From NCBI RefSeq assembly GCF_018279705.1, contig NZ_CP036498.1:1071001-1135000 (forward strand): 64,000 bases of DNA, written 5' to 3'. Positions 35,598-44,978 of this stretch are shown here, piece by piece. The position numbers and the translations under genes are program-made. The notes under the pieces were generated by a model, which saw only the letters and a list, made by a program, of their open reading frames with translations, made no database searches and was not told the DNA's origin. This DNA is from Tardiphaga alba. GTDB lineage: Bacteria > Pseudomonadota > Alphaproteobacteria > Rhizobiales > Xanthobacteraceae. The first letter of the stretch is position 1, and each line of letters opens with the position of its first letter.

Positions 35598-36234
35598 TCC
35601 AGCTCGTCATTGCGAGCGCAGCGAAGCAATCCAGAAGCAACAAGCGAAGACTGGATTGCTTCGTCGCTCCGCTCCTCGCAATGACGGCTGTGAGACCGTC
35701 ACGCCACCTCCACCCCTCATGCCTTAGCAGCCAGCGTTTGCGTTCGATGCCGCCGCCATAGCCGGTGAGCGAACCATTGGCGCCGATCAGGCGATGGCAG
35801 GGGACGACCACGCTGAGAGGATTCGATCCATTGGCATGGCCGACGGCGCGCATCGCTGTGGGCGCGCCGAGCTGCGCGGCGAGGGTGCCGTAGCTCAGCG
35901 TCGTGCCGACGGGAATCTTGCGCAGCGCCGTCCACACATTGCTCTGAAACGGCGTGCCGGGGATGTGGCAGGGGATCGTGTCGAGCTGATCGAGATCGCC
36001 GTTGAAGTAACGTGTCAGCGCCTGGCGAATCGAATTCGGCGCTGGGGCATCGATCAGCGGCGCCGAATAGAGGTAGCGGCGCAGCGAGGTGTTCAGGCGG
36101 TCTTCGTAATCGGTCCAGTCCAGCGCACAGAGCGCGCCGTCAGCGTTCGTCACGAGCAGTGCCGTGCCGATCGGCGTGTCCAGCCGGTCGAGATGGAGTG
36201 CTGCTGCGGGCTTTGCCATGGCGGATCGGCTCAT
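35536..36234 (-). CDS. ogt: Methylated-DNA-protein cysteine methyltransferase with repeat-encoded tail
   Basis: This suicide enzyme removes alkyl groups from O6-alkylguanine. The active site is PCHR in VVPCHRLIGANG, preceded by the helix-turn-helix segment TTLSYGTLAAQLGAPTAMRAVG. The N-terminal domain is the usual Ogt type without an Ada zinc domain. ATG 36234 or 36219 are both possible starts. The normal end would fall just after LLRHEG, near 35705. Here the frame continues about 55 residues through a family C palindromic repeat (IARSGATKQSS... ALAMT) and 62 bases into the 3' end of glnD on the other strand. The tail is probably functionless, acquired by repeat insertion. Confidence 0.92.
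   Translation of the reverse strand: MSRSAMAKPAAALHLDRLDTPIGTALLVTNADGALCALDWTDYEDRLNTSLRRYLYSAPLIDAPAPNSIRQALTRYFNGDLDQLDTIPCHIPGTPFQSNVWTALRKIPVGTTLSYGTLAAQLGAPTAMRAVGHANGSNPLSVVVPCHRLIGANGSLTGYGGGIERKRWLLRHEGWRWRDGLTAVIARSGATKQSSLRLLLLDCFAALAMTSWIKPPASPPPRYSPADGSAPA
35606..35686. repeat. Palindromic intergenic repeat, family C copy 1
   Basis: Inverted ends CGTCATTGCGAGCG and CTCGCAATGACG, with inner GAAGCAATCCAG / CTGGATTGCTTC. It lies between glnD and ogt and is translated as the C-terminal tail of ogt. A second copy is at 39422-39504. Confidence 0.87.
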
Positions 36235-36299
36235 CACATGAAAACGCCGACCGTAGTGTGCCACGGCCGGCGTTGCATTCCGATTTCCGATGATGATCG

Positions 36300-36388
36300 G
36301 TAGCCTGGATGGAGCGAAGCGCAATCCAGGAATCAGAGCTTCAGCAATTCGCCGGTCCCCGGATTTCGCTGCGCTCCATCCGGGCTAC
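36300..36388. repeat. Palindromic intergenic repeat, family B copy 3
   Basis: Inverted ends GTAGCCTGGATGGAGCG and CGCTCCATCCGGGCTAC. It is more diverged from copies 1 and 2 in the loop, and lies between ogt and phaR. Confidence 0.85.
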
Positions 36389-36401
36389 GATAACGGCGTA
36401 A

Positions 36402-36995
36402 CTACTCGCTCTTCGGCTCCTGCGACATGCGCTCGAGGCGGTCCTGCATGTCCTTCATCTGGCGGCGCAGGTCGTCGATATTGTCGCCGCCGGCTGCGGG
36501 CTCCGGCGCCTTTTCCGGCTCCGGTGCGGCGCCGGGACGCGGGGGCACGAACGGCTTGAACATGGAGAAGGTCTGCTGAAACAGCTCCATGTTGCGGCGA
36601 ACGGTCTCTTCCAGCGGCGCGAACGGCGTCATGCCGAACGTGTTGGTCATCTGCTTGCGAAACTTCTCCTGATCGCGCGTCAGCGAATCAATCGACTGTT
36701 CGAGATATTTCGGCACCACCATCTGCATGCTGTCGCCATAGAAGCGGATCAGCTGGCGCAGGAAGGTCGTCGGCAGCAGGTTCTGGCCGGCCTTGTTTTC
36801 CTGTTCAAAAATGATCTGAGCCAGCACCTGGCGGGTGATGTCGTCGCCGCTCTTGGCGTCGTAAACGAGGAAATCCTCGCCGTCCTTCACCATGGAAGCG
36901 AGGTCTTCCAGGGTCACATATGTACTCGTTCCGGTATTATAGAGCCGGCGGTTCGCGTATTTCTTGATGGTGGTGGGTTGATCTGATTTCGCCAT
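36402..36995 (-). CDS. phaR: Polyhydroxyalkanoate synthesis repressor
   Basis: A 197-residue regulator that binds PHB/PHA granules and DNA. The DNA-binding PHB_acc_N domain is at the start (TTIKKYANRRLYNTGTSTYV, LEDLASMVKDGEDFLVYDAK), followed by PHB_acc repeats (TRQVLAQIIFEQENK, LPTTFLRQLIRFYGDSMQ). A Pro/Ala-rich linker and a short coiled coil (DDLRRQMKDMQDRLERM) close the chain. It is divergent from phaA with a 329-base intergenic region that holds three GCAWTGC words, its probable sites. Known role: repress phasin and PHA genes until granules titrate it away. Confidence 0.95.
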   Translation of the reverse strand: MAKSDQPTTIKKYANRRLYNTGTSTYVTLEDLASMVKDGEDFLVYDAKSGDDITRQVLAQIIFEQENKAGQNLLPTTFLRQLIRFYGDSMQMVVPKYLEQSIDSLTRDQEKFRKQMTNTFGMTPFAPLEETVRRNMELFQQTFSMFKPFVPPRPGAAPEPEKAPEPAAGGDNIDDLRRQMKDMQDRLERMSQEPKSE

Positions 36996-37030
36996 GGCTC
37001 ACTTACCTACCGGGAACGGGAAACCTTTCG

Positions 37031-37163
37031 GCATTGCGCCAAAAAGGCCATCGGATTGGGTGGTCGAACAACGCAATGCAATAAAGTAAGCACTTTCAAA
37101 GTGGCTCGGCTACCGTTTTGTGCGTCACGGTTAAAATCGCGGCATGATTGTGCTATGCAATGC
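37031..37163. promoter_or_regulatory. Three GCAWTGC words in the phaR-phaA intergenic region (36996-37324)
   Basis: The 329-base gap between divergent phaR and phaA contains no gene. It holds GCATTGC at 37031-37037 and GCAATGC at 37073-37079 and 37157-37163 (one word, three copies counting both strands). PhaR proteins of related bacteria bind TGC-rich symmetric sequences, so these are candidate PhaR operators controlling both genes. Confidence 0.5.
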
Positions 37164-37324
37164 GACATTGGTGCCATTTTTGGTGCGCTGCGGTCGGAAA
37201 TGGCCGCTCGTCCAATTGACACATCACCACGAGGTTTAGAGGATGCGCGCCACGCGGCGTCGGCCGTCTTGGCGTGATCAAAGTCGAACAAGCCCACTTT
37301 CAAAACAACAAACAGGAGATGTCC

Positions 37325-38503
<1,179 letters not shown>

Positions 38504-38584
38504 AAGAGCAGCACGCGCGCTGAAAACTTCAGCGCGCGATTGCACTGCACACAGCGATTGACGTTGCATCGTCGATCAAATCAA

Positions 38585-38616
38585 AACGCCCGGCGCATTG
38601 CGTCGGGCGTTTTTTC
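38585..38616 (+). terminator. Rho-independent terminator between phaA and phaB
   Basis: AACGCCCGGCGCA and TGCGTCGGGCGTT form a strong stem with one mismatch, followed directly by a T-run (TTTTTTC). It lies about 80 bases after the phaA stop, so phaB is not simply read from the phaA promoter. Confidence 0.88.
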
Positions 38617-38651
38617 TTGATGTTCATCGTATCGCCAGCTTAACTCGCTAC

Positions 38652-38657
38652 TATAAT
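38652..38657 (+). promoter_or_regulatory. Probable -10 element of the phaB promoter
   Basis: A perfect TATAAT lies 27 bases upstream of the phaB start and just after the phaA terminator. The -35 region is poor (GTATCG at 17-base spacing), which suggests a weak or activated promoter. Confidence 0.5.
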
Positions 38658-38684
38658 TTCAGAAGTGATTTTCGGGAGGACAGC

Positions 38685-39410
38685 ATGGCGCGCGTAGCAG
38701 TAGTGACCGGTGGAACACGAGGTATTGGCGCGGCCATCAGCAAGGCGTTGAAGGATGCGGGCTACAAGGTTGCCGCGACCTATGCCGGCAACGACGCTGC
38801 TGCCGAGAAATTCAAGAGTGAGACCGGCATCCCTGTTTACAAATGGGACGTATCGTCATTCGAAGCCTGCGCCGACGGTATCAAGAAGGTCGAGGCTGAA
38901 CTTGGTCCCGTGGATGTGCTGGTCAACAATGCGGGGATCACCAAGGACGGTGCGTTCCACAAGATGACGCAGGAGTCCTGGCATGCGGTGGTGAACACCA
39001 ATCTCGGCTCGCTGTTCAACATGACCAAGCCCGTCATCGACGGCATGCGCTCGCGCAAATTCGGCCGCGTCATCAACATTTCGTCGATCAACGGCCAGAA
39101 GGGCCAGTTCGGCCAGGTCAATTACTCCGCCGCCAAGGCCGGCGACATCGGCTTCACCAAGGCGCTGGCGCTGGAAAATGCCAAGCTCGGCATCACCGTC
39201 AACGTCATCTGCCCCGGCTATATCAACACCGAGATGGTGCAGGCGGTGCCGAAGGACGTGCTGGAGAAAAGCATCCTGCCGCTGATCCCCGTCGGCCGCC
39301 TCGGCGAGCCCGAGGAAATCGCACGCGCCGTGCTGTTCCTCGCAGCCGATGACGCCGGCTTCGTCACCGGCTCGACGCTGACGGTCAATGGCGGGCAGTA
39401 TCACGCTTGA
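38685..39410 (+). CDS. phaB: Acetoacetyl-CoA reductase
   Basis: A 241-residue short-chain dehydrogenase that reduces acetoacetyl-CoA to (R)-3-hydroxybutyryl-CoA with NADPH for PHB synthesis. The cofactor loop is TGGTRGIG (8-15), followed by NNAGITKDG (81-89). The catalytic triad is Ser134, Tyr147 and Lys151 (NISSINGQ, VNYSAAKAG). The start is ATG 38685 with GGGAGGA five bases upstream. It follows phaA but has its own -10 element after a terminator. No PHA synthase gene (phaC) lies in the window. Confidence 0.96.
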   Translation: MARVAVVTGGTRGIGAAISKALKDAGYKVAATYAGNDAAAEKFKSETGIPVYKWDVSSFEACADGIKKVEAELGPVDVLVNNAGITKDGAFHKMTQESWHAVVNTNLGSLFNMTKPVIDGMRSRKFGRVINISSINGQKGQFGQVNYSAAKAGDIGFTKALALENAKLGITVNVICPGYINTEMVQAVPKDVLEKSILPLIPVGRLGEPEEIARAVLFLAADDAGFVTGSTLTVNGGQYHA

Positions 39411-39421
39411 CATCTCACTCC

Positions 39422-39504
39422 CGTCATTGCGAGGAGCAAAGCGACGAAGCAATCCAGTTCTTGCTTCTGGCTTTCTGGATTGCTTCGCTGCGCTCGCAAT
39501 GACG
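39422..39504. repeat. Palindromic intergenic repeat, family C copy 2
   Basis: Inverted ends CGTCATTGCGAGGAG and GCGCTCGCAATGACG with inner GAAGCAATCCAG / CTGGATTGCTTCG. It lies directly before the next gene; reading its end in frame gives the false N-terminal residues LRCARND. Confidence 0.87.
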
Positions 39505-39509
39505 ATCAA

Positions 39510-40382
39510 ATGACCTCCCGCACCGCCACGCTCATCGGTCTCACTGCCATCCTGATGTGGTCGCTGCTGTCCGTGATGACGGTGGCGAGCGGGCGCATGC
39601 CGCCGTTTCAATTGACGGCGATGACCTTTGCCATCGGCGCCCTGGCTGCTGCAGTGAGCTGGATCTGGCGTCCCGATGCGGTCCGAGCGCTCCGGCAATC
39701 GCCGCTGACCTGGGCGGTGGGTGTCGGTGGGTTGTTCGGCTATCACGCGCTGTACTTCGTCGCGCTGCGGCTTGCGCCGCCGGCGGAAGCAGGGCTGCTG
39801 AATTATCTGTGGCCGCTGCTGATCGTGCTGTTCTCGTCGCTGCTGCCGGGCGAGCGGCTGTACCCGCATCACATCATCGGCGCGCTGCTTGGTCTGGTCG
39901 GCACGGTGCTGCTGCTGTGGGGCAATATCTCGCTGAACGCCGCATCCGGTCACGCGGGCGGACTGTTCGCAGCGTTCTGTGCCGCTTTCGTCTGGGCCGC
40001 TTATTCGGTGATGTCGCGTCAGTTGAAGGCCGTGCCGACCGATGCTGTCGCGGGCTTCTGCTTTGCGACGGCGATCCTGGCGGCGATGGTGCATCTCGCC
40101 ATCGAGACCACGGTGTGGCCTGAAACGGCTCTGCAATGGCTCTCGGTGATCGCGCTCGGCGTGGGGCCCGTGGGCGCTGCATTCTATACATGGGATATCG
40201 GCATGAAGCGCGGCGATATTCGCGTGCTCGGCGCCGCCTCCTATGCAACGCCGCTGTTGTCGACAGGGTTTCTCATTGTTGCCGGCTTTGCACAGGCGAG
40301 TGCGCATATCGCGCTGGCAGCAGCGTTGATCGCCGGCGGCGGGCTGATCGCGGCGAAGGATATGATTTTGAGGAAGCGTTGA
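39510..40382 (+). CDS. EamA/YddG-type transporter
   Basis: A 290-residue ten-helix member of the drug/metabolite transporter superfamily. It resembles YddG-type aromatic amino acid exporters: LTAILMWSLLSVMTVASGRM in helix 1, LRLAPPAEAGLLNYLWPLLI in helix 4, and DIGMKRGDIRVLGAASYATP in the second half. The start is ATG 39510; the residues before it belong to a family C repeat. It is flanked by repeats on both sides and is not in an operon. The substrate is not certain from sequence. Confidence 0.9.
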   Translation: MTSRTATLIGLTAILMWSLLSVMTVASGRMPPFQLTAMTFAIGALAAAVSWIWRPDAVRALRQSPLTWAVGVGGLFGYHALYFVALRLAPPAEAGLLNYLWPLLIVLFSSLLPGERLYPHHIIGALLGLVGTVLLLWGNISLNAASGHAGGLFAAFCAAFVWAAYSVMSRQLKAVPTDAVAGFCFATAILAAMVHLAIETTVWPETALQWLSVIALGVGPVGAAFYTWDIGMKRGDIRVLGAASYATPLLSTGFLIVAGFAQASAHIALAAALIAGGGLIAAKDMILRKR

Positions 40383-40384
40383 GT

Positions 40385-40562
40385 TCTTTTCCCTCCCCGG
40401 AGCGAAGCGAATGGGGAGGGTGGATCAAAGCGAGCGTTCAGCGAGCTTAGAGACGGGTGGGGTGCTTCCCCACGTAACGTCGGAGTTTGGTGAGGCACCC
40501 CACCCGTCTCGAACGCTGCGCGTTCGATCCACCCTCCCCACGCGAAGGCGCGGGAGAGGGAG
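40385..40562. repeat. Palindromic intergenic repeat, family A
   Basis: Outer arms CCCTCCCCGGAGCGAAGCG and the mirror CGCGAAGGCGCGGGAGAGGG. Inside, GGTGGATC(AAAGCG) and its inverted partner GATCCACC, then GACGGGTGGGGTGC / GCACCCCACCCGTC make a very long second stem. It lies between convergent genes. Confidence 0.87.
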
Positions 40563-40566
40563 AAGA

Positions 40567-40998
40567 TCACGGCTTCCAATCCTTTGGTGCCAATTCGAAT
40601 GTCGCGAAGTCGAAGCCCGGCGCCACGGTGCAGCCGACCAGCGTCCAGTCGCCGGTGGTCGCAGCCGCCTGCCATGCATGCGGAGGCACGATGCCTTGGG
40701 GCTGTTGTCCCGCTGCCAGATCCGCGCCCAGCGTAATGATGCGCTGTCCGCTGTCATCGGCGATCTCCAATGTCAGCGGTGCGCCCGCATGATAGTGCCA
40801 GATCTCGACGGCATCGATGCGGTGCCAGTGCGAGCGTTCGCCTGATGCCAGCAGGAAATAGATGGCGGTGGAGGCGGCGCGGCCACTGGCATCCGTGCGG
40901 CTATCGCGAAAGGTCTCGCGATAATGGCCGCCTTCAGGGTGGGGCTGCAGGCCGAGCGTCGCGATGATCTCGGCTGCAGTCGACATGGCGCTCGTCAC
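40567..40998 (-). CDS. Cupin-like protein, DUF985 (Cupin_5) family
   Basis: A 143-residue (139 from the second start) single-domain beta-barrel protein. Family signatures are HPEGGHYRETFR near the N-terminus, IYFLLASGERSHWHRIDAVEIWHYHAGAPL with the metal-type His/Glu cluster, and VGCTVAPGFDFATFEL at the end. The enzymatic function of the family is not established. GTG 40998 overlaps the gloB stop (GTGA); ATG 40986 is the alternative. The overlap implies co-expression with gloB. Confidence 0.9.
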   Translation of the reverse strand: MTSAMSTAAEIIATLGLQPHPEGGHYRETFRDSRTDASGRAASTAIYFLLASGERSHWHRIDAVEIWHYHAGAPLTLEIADDSGQRIITLGADLAAGQQPQGIVPPHAWQAAATTGDWTLVGCTVAPGFDFATFELAPKDWKP

Positions 40999-41762
40999 GA
41001 CTTGTTCTTGCGCTCGCGCAGCTCGCCGAACACGTCATCCTCGCTGAAGCCCTTGAGGCGCACGGCGGCGGCGATCGCCGGATCATCCGCGCGCAGGAAC
41101 ACATTGATCTGCTTTTCCAGGCCGAGCAGCGTCGGGATGGTCGGCTTGCCGACAGCACGCAGCTGCGTCACTTCGTCGGCCCGCTTCTTCAGCGCTTCGT
41201 TGTTCGGGTCGATGCCCAGACAGAACTTCATGTTCGCGGCGGTGTATTCGTGGCCGCAATAGACGCGATAGTCGTCGGGCAGGGAGCGCAGTTTTTTCAG
41301 CGACTGCCACATCATCGGATAGGTGCCCTCGAACACCCGGCCACAACCGCCGGAGAACAGCGTGTCGGCGGAGAACAGCGCGAGCTCGCTGTCGAAAATG
41401 TAGCAGATATGGTCGAGCGTATGGCCGGGCGTTTCGAACACCCGCGCAGTCAATGCGCCGACCTGCACCGTGTCGCCTTCCGCGACGCGGACATCCACAT
41501 GCGGGATTGCGGTGCCCTGGTCGTGCGGCGCGGTGACCTTGCAGCCATAGGTCTTCTTCAGTTCGGCAATGCCACCCACATGGTCCGCATGATGGTGCGT
41601 AATCAGAATGTCGGTGAGCTTCCAGCCTTCGCGCTGCAGCACCTTCATGATCGGGCCGGCCTCCGGCGCGTCGATGGCGGCGGTCTTGAGGCTTTGCGGG
41701 TCGTGGATCAGGTAGCCGAAATTGTCGGACAGGCAGGGAAATACGCGAATTTCAGCGGCCAT
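40995..41762 (-). CDS. gloB: Hydroxyacylglutathione hydrolase (glyoxalase II)
   Basis: A 255-residue metallo-beta-lactamase-fold enzyme that hydrolyses S-lactoylglutathione to lactate and glutathione in methylglyoxal detoxification. The metal-binding motif is THHHADH (55-61). Further ligands are in ETPGHTLDH and in the SADTLFSGGCGR region, and the glyoxalase II C-terminal domain contains VYCGHEYTAANMKF. The start is ATG 41762. It overlaps the cupin gene downstream and is divergent from a methyltransferase gene, an arrangement common in rhizobia. Confidence 0.96.
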   Translation of the reverse strand: MAAEIRVFPCLSDNFGYLIHDPQSLKTAAIDAPEAGPIMKVLQREGWKLTDILITHHHADHVGGIAELKKTYGCKVTAPHDQGTAIPHVDVRVAEGDTVQVGALTARVFETPGHTLDHICYIFDSELALFSADTLFSGGCGRVFEGTYPMMWQSLKKLRSLPDDYRVYCGHEYTAANMKFCLGIDPNNEALKKRADEVTQLRAVGKPTIPTLLGLEKQINVFLRADDPAIAAAVRLKGFSEDDVFGELRERKNKS

Positions 41763-41875
41763 GATGTCTCCGTGATTCAGAACGAGGCACCTATGTGACA
41801 TATGGCGTTAACGCTTCGCGGGCAATGCGCGATTCTGGGGATCAACCGGCCGTCGTGACGTGATAGAAAGAGACA

Positions 41876-42670
41876 ATGACCATCGACGTGATTGATCTCA
41901 GGGACTTCTATTCCCGCCGCCTCGGCATCGTGGCGCGGCGGCTGATCAATCGTGGCATCGCGGCGCATTGGCCGGATGCGGACGGCCAGCGTGTGCTCGG
42001 GATCGGTTATCCCACGCCGTATCTCGGCCTTTTCCGGGAGAATTCGGAACGATGCATCGCCTTCATGCCGGCCGCGCAAGGCGTGCTGAAATGGCCGACG
42101 GCTAAGCCGGCGCTGGCGACCCTGGTGGATGAATTCTCGCTGCCGCTGCCGGACGCTGCGGTGGATCGCATCATCCTGGTCCACGCGCTCGAAATGTCCG
42201 ACGATCCCGAGGGCCTGTTGCGCGAAGTGTGGCGTGTGCTCGCGCCATCTGGCCGCATGATTGCGGTCATTCCGAATCGGCGCGGGGTGTGGACGCGTTC
42301 CGACAGCACGCCGTTCGGCCACGGTCGGCCCTATTCGCGTTCGCAGATCACGCAATTGCTACGCCAGACCTGGTTCACGCCGACGGCCTGGAGCGAGGCA
42401 CTGTTCATGCCGCCGGTCGGCATGGGGTGGTTCTTGCGCTCGGCCATGGCGTGGGAGCGCGTCGGCGCGGCATTGTCGATGCCATTTGCCGGCGTGCATA
42501 TCGTCGAGGCGTCGAAGCAGGTCTATCGCGCGATCCCGGCCAAGCGCGAACGCACCAAACTGATGCCGGCCTTGCAGCCGGTGCTGGTGCCGAGCTCGGG
42601 CATGCGCCGCGACGGCGTCACCACGCATGGCATCACCACTCATGGCGCCGCCGAACCGCAATCGCACTGA
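41876..42670 (+). CDS. SAM-dependent methyltransferase (class I)
   Basis: A 264-residue protein with a methyltransferase-11-like core. The SAM loop is a modified motif I (RVLGIGYPTPYLG), the acidic region is AAVDRIILVHALEMSDDPEG, and the post-motif reads LREVWRVLAPSGRMIAVIPNR, the most recognisable part. The C-terminal 100 residues contain a basic tail with a THGITTHG repeat. The substrate is unknown. It is conserved next to gloB in related genomes as far as I recall, but that gives no mechanism. Confidence 0.88.
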   Translation: MTIDVIDLRDFYSRRLGIVARRLINRGIAAHWPDADGQRVLGIGYPTPYLGLFRENSERCIAFMPAAQGVLKWPTAKPALATLVDEFSLPLPDAAVDRIILVHALEMSDDPEGLLREVWRVLAPSGRMIAVIPNRRGVWTRSDSTPFGHGRPYSRSQITQLLRQTWFTPTAWSEALFMPPVGMGWFLRSAMAWERVGAALSMPFAGVHIVEASKQVYRAIPAKRERTKLMPALQPVLVPSSGMRRDGVTTHGITTHGAAEPQSH

Positions 42671-42673
42671 CCC

Positions 42674-43426
42674 TCAGTCCTCGATGGATTTTTCGCTGGT
42701 ATCCGCTTTGCCGCGCGTCCAGTAACCGGCAGCCTTAGTCCAGGATTTATTGTGGCCACGCGCGCCGGTAATGTAGCCGCGCAGGCTGCGGGCCACTTGG
42801 GCTTCTGCAGCGATCCAGACAAAGCCTTCGCCGGGCGGCAACGTGTAGCTGTCCAGCGCGGCCTGCAGCAAGGCGGTGTCGTCGGCCTTGCCGTCGCGCG
42901 CGATCCACTGTGCCGACCACGATGTTCGCGTCGCGATCTGCTGCGCCTCGCCGATGACGAAGCTCGCCACCGGCACGCCCGGACGCAATTCTTCGAGGCG
43001 GCGTCCGATGGCGGGCAGGGCGGTTTCGTCGCCGATCAGGACATACCAGTCGAAATCGTCGGGGATCACCGCGGAGCCGCGCGGGCCGCCGATCTGCAGG
43101 GTATCGCCGACTTTCGCATCCATCGCCCATGCAGTCGCGGGCCCGGCTTCGTGAAGCGCGAAGTCGATGACGAGCGTGTTGCCCGATGTGTCGAAGCTGC
43201 GCGGGGTGTATTCGCGCATCTCGGGCGTCTCGGCATTGCCGGGGAAGATCAGCTTGACGTGATCGTCGAACGACGCGCTGACGAAGTCGTGCAATTCGGG
43301 CGATGTCAGCGTGATGCGCTGCATCTGCGGGGATAGGCGTTCGGTGGCGGAAACGGTGAGGAGGCGTCGGCGGAGTTCGTGGCGGACGCGGGTAATCTCG
43401 TGCTTGGTCAAGAAGATGCAATCCAT
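42674..43426 (-). CDS. Siderophore-interacting protein (FAD/NAD-binding ferric reductase type)
   Basis: A roughly 250-residue flavoprotein of the ViuB/SIP family that reduces ferric siderophores in the cytoplasm to release iron. The FAD-binding motif reads MREYTPRSFD in the first domain. The NAD-binding half contains YVLIGDETALPAIGRRLEEL, and the C-terminus FVWIAAEAQVARSLRGY is typical of the family. The start is uncertain: ATG 43426 is chosen, and 43477 would add 17 residues; neither has a clear ribosome-binding site. No siderophore receptor gene is adjacent. Confidence 0.88.
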   Translation of the reverse strand: MDCIFLTKHEITRVRHELRRRLLTVSATERLSPQMQRITLTSPELHDFVSASFDDHVKLIFPGNAETPEMREYTPRSFDTSGNTLVIDFALHEAGPATAWAMDAKVGDTLQIGGPRGSAVIPDDFDWYVLIGDETALPAIGRRLEELRPGVPVASFVIGEAQQIATRTSWSAQWIARDGKADDTALLQAALDSYTLPPGEGFVWIAAEAQVARSLRGYITGARGHNKSWTKAAGYWTRGKADTSEKSIED

Positions 43427-43519
43427 GATCTGAAAAGATGATGTGCGCCATGTGGCTATTGCCGTGTCGTTCGCCAAGGCGGCTTAGAGGTCTTCAAACC
43501 TCACCCATCTACGGTTGGG

Positions 43520-44472
43520 TCATGTTTCTGCCAGCGGATGCAGGTCGCGCACGAGGCTCTTCAGCCGTTCCTCGACCACATGGGTATAGATTTGCGTGGT
43601 CGAGATGTCGGTATGGCCGAGCAGCGTCTGGACGATGCGCAGGTCGGCGCCGTTATGCAGCAGATGGCTGGCGAAGGCGTGGCGCAGCACGTGTGGCGAT
43701 ACCAGGCGCGGCGCGATGCCGGAGGCGCCGGCGAGGTCCTTGAGGTCGCGCGCGAAATGCTGGCGGGTGAGGTGGCCGCTCTCGCCGAAGGACGGGAATA
43801 GCCATTTCGACGCCGTGGTTTTCTTCGGCTGGTCCTTCTGTGTCTCGGTCATGGCCGCGAGATAGTCGGCCATCGCCGCCTTGGCGGTCTCGTTGAGCGG
43901 CACCAGCCGCTCCTTGTTGCCCTTGCCGCGCACCACGATCATGCGTGCATCGCGCCGGGCAGCGGTGAGGGGAGCGACACCAGTTCGGAGACGCGCAGGC
44001 CGGTGGCATAGAGCACTTCCAGCAGGCAATAGAGCCGGGCGTGGCGCAGGCGTTGCGGTGGCGAGGCTTCGGTGTTCTGCGCCATGCTGCGCGCCTGTAC
44101 CAGCATGCGGTCCACATCGGCGATCGACAGCACCTTCGGCAGGCTGCGGCCGCGCTTGGGGCCCGACAGGATCGCCGCGGGATCGTCGGTGCGAATGTTC
44201 TCGCTGAGCAGGAAGCGAAACAGGTGGCGAATGGCTGACAGGCGGCGGGCCACGGTGGTCGATTTGAAGCCGCGGTCGTCGAGATCCTCAAGATAATCGC
44301 GCAGCATCTGGGTATCGGCCGATCCGAAGCTGCCTTTGGCGCGGGCTGCGAATTCGGAAAAGTCCTCGAGGTCGCGACGATAGGCATCGAGCGTGTTCAC
44401 GCCGGCGCCCTGCTCGGCGGCGAGCATGTCGAGGAACAGGGCGGACAGACGGGCGTCGGACGGAATGCTCAT
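43520..44472 (-). pseudogene. xerD: Site-specific tyrosine recombinase XerD, interrupted by a one-base frameshift
   Basis: Two frames form one XerD of 317 residues. The upstream part (from ATG 44472) has the N-terminal SAM-like domain (MLAAEQGAGVNTLDAYRRDL) and catalytic Arg160 in [14 protein letters not shown]. The downstream part holds [25 protein letters not shown] (His, Arg), [15 protein letters not shown] (His, Tyr) and the end of the chain. Adding one base to the G run at 43979-43982 gives [15 protein letters not shown] and joins them. XerD with XerC resolves chromosome dimers at dif and is normally needed, so the break is probably a sequence error. It is the housekeeping enzyme, not a phage integrase. 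Confidence 0.92.
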
Positions 44473-44496
44473 ATACTGCCTTCGAAGTGACGCGTT

Positions 44497-44634
44497 TCTT
44501 CTCCCTCCCCCAAGCGGCGAAGCCGCGCAGTGGGGAGGGTGGCGCGCAGCGCCGGGTGGGGTGCCCCACGTGACGTCAGAAGGTGGGGCTGCCCCACCCT
44601 GACCCTCCCCACTGCGCTTCGCTTGGGGAGGGGA
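44497..44634. repeat. Palindromic intergenic repeat, family A
   Basis: Inverted arms CTCCCTCCCCCAAGCGGCG and GCGCTTCGCTTGGGGAGGG, with inner GGGTGGGG / CCCCACCC and a central TGACGTCA. It lies between the small membrane protein gene and xerD on the minus strand. Confidence 0.86.
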
Positions 44635-44657
44635 CACTCCGGTTCGGAGTCTATCCG

Positions 44658-44804
44658 TTATTTCTTGAGAAATTTGTCCGGCTGGACCGTGACGGTCATG
44701 TCCCGGGGTTTTGGATTGACGAAATTCGCCAGTGCGAAAATGGCGCCATAGATCACCCCGCCGATGACAGCGACGACCGTCAGGAACCGGAACAGGCTGG
44801 GCAT
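44658..44804 (-). CDS. 48-residue single-pass membrane protein
   Basis: A small protein, MPSLFRFLTVVAVIGGVIYG at the start, then one helix and a short hydrophilic tail PKPRDMTVTVQPDKFLKK. ATG 44804 gives this form; a longer frame to 44930 is not convincing. I recall similar 48-50 residue proteins upstream of xerD in Bradyrhizobium-group genomes. The hydrophobic stretch is about 20 residues, enough for one inner-membrane segment. Function is unknown. It is divergent from aroK. Confidence 0.75.
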   Translation of the reverse strand: MPSLFRFLTVVAVIGGVIYGAIFALANFVNPKPRDMTVTVQPDKFLKK

Positions 44805-44978
44805 GGGTCGGGAACTCGGCGGATGGGATGATTTGGGCCGCCTTTGGCGGTCACCACGTTCGGATACAGACTGCACGAGGTGCTGGCAACGCCGGCACCG
44901 GGGGTAGTATAGGTGACGGGAATGCGGCAAACCATCTGCGATGCTTTGTCGCCCACTGATTTTGCAGGTGTTTTTCTA

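Noticed and set aside
43520..44472. Tyrosine recombinase considered as a phage or island integrase
   Set aside because: The sequence is of the chromosomal XerD type, sits in the conserved xerD / aroK-aroB neighbourhood, and no attachment site, tRNA or phage gene is nearby.
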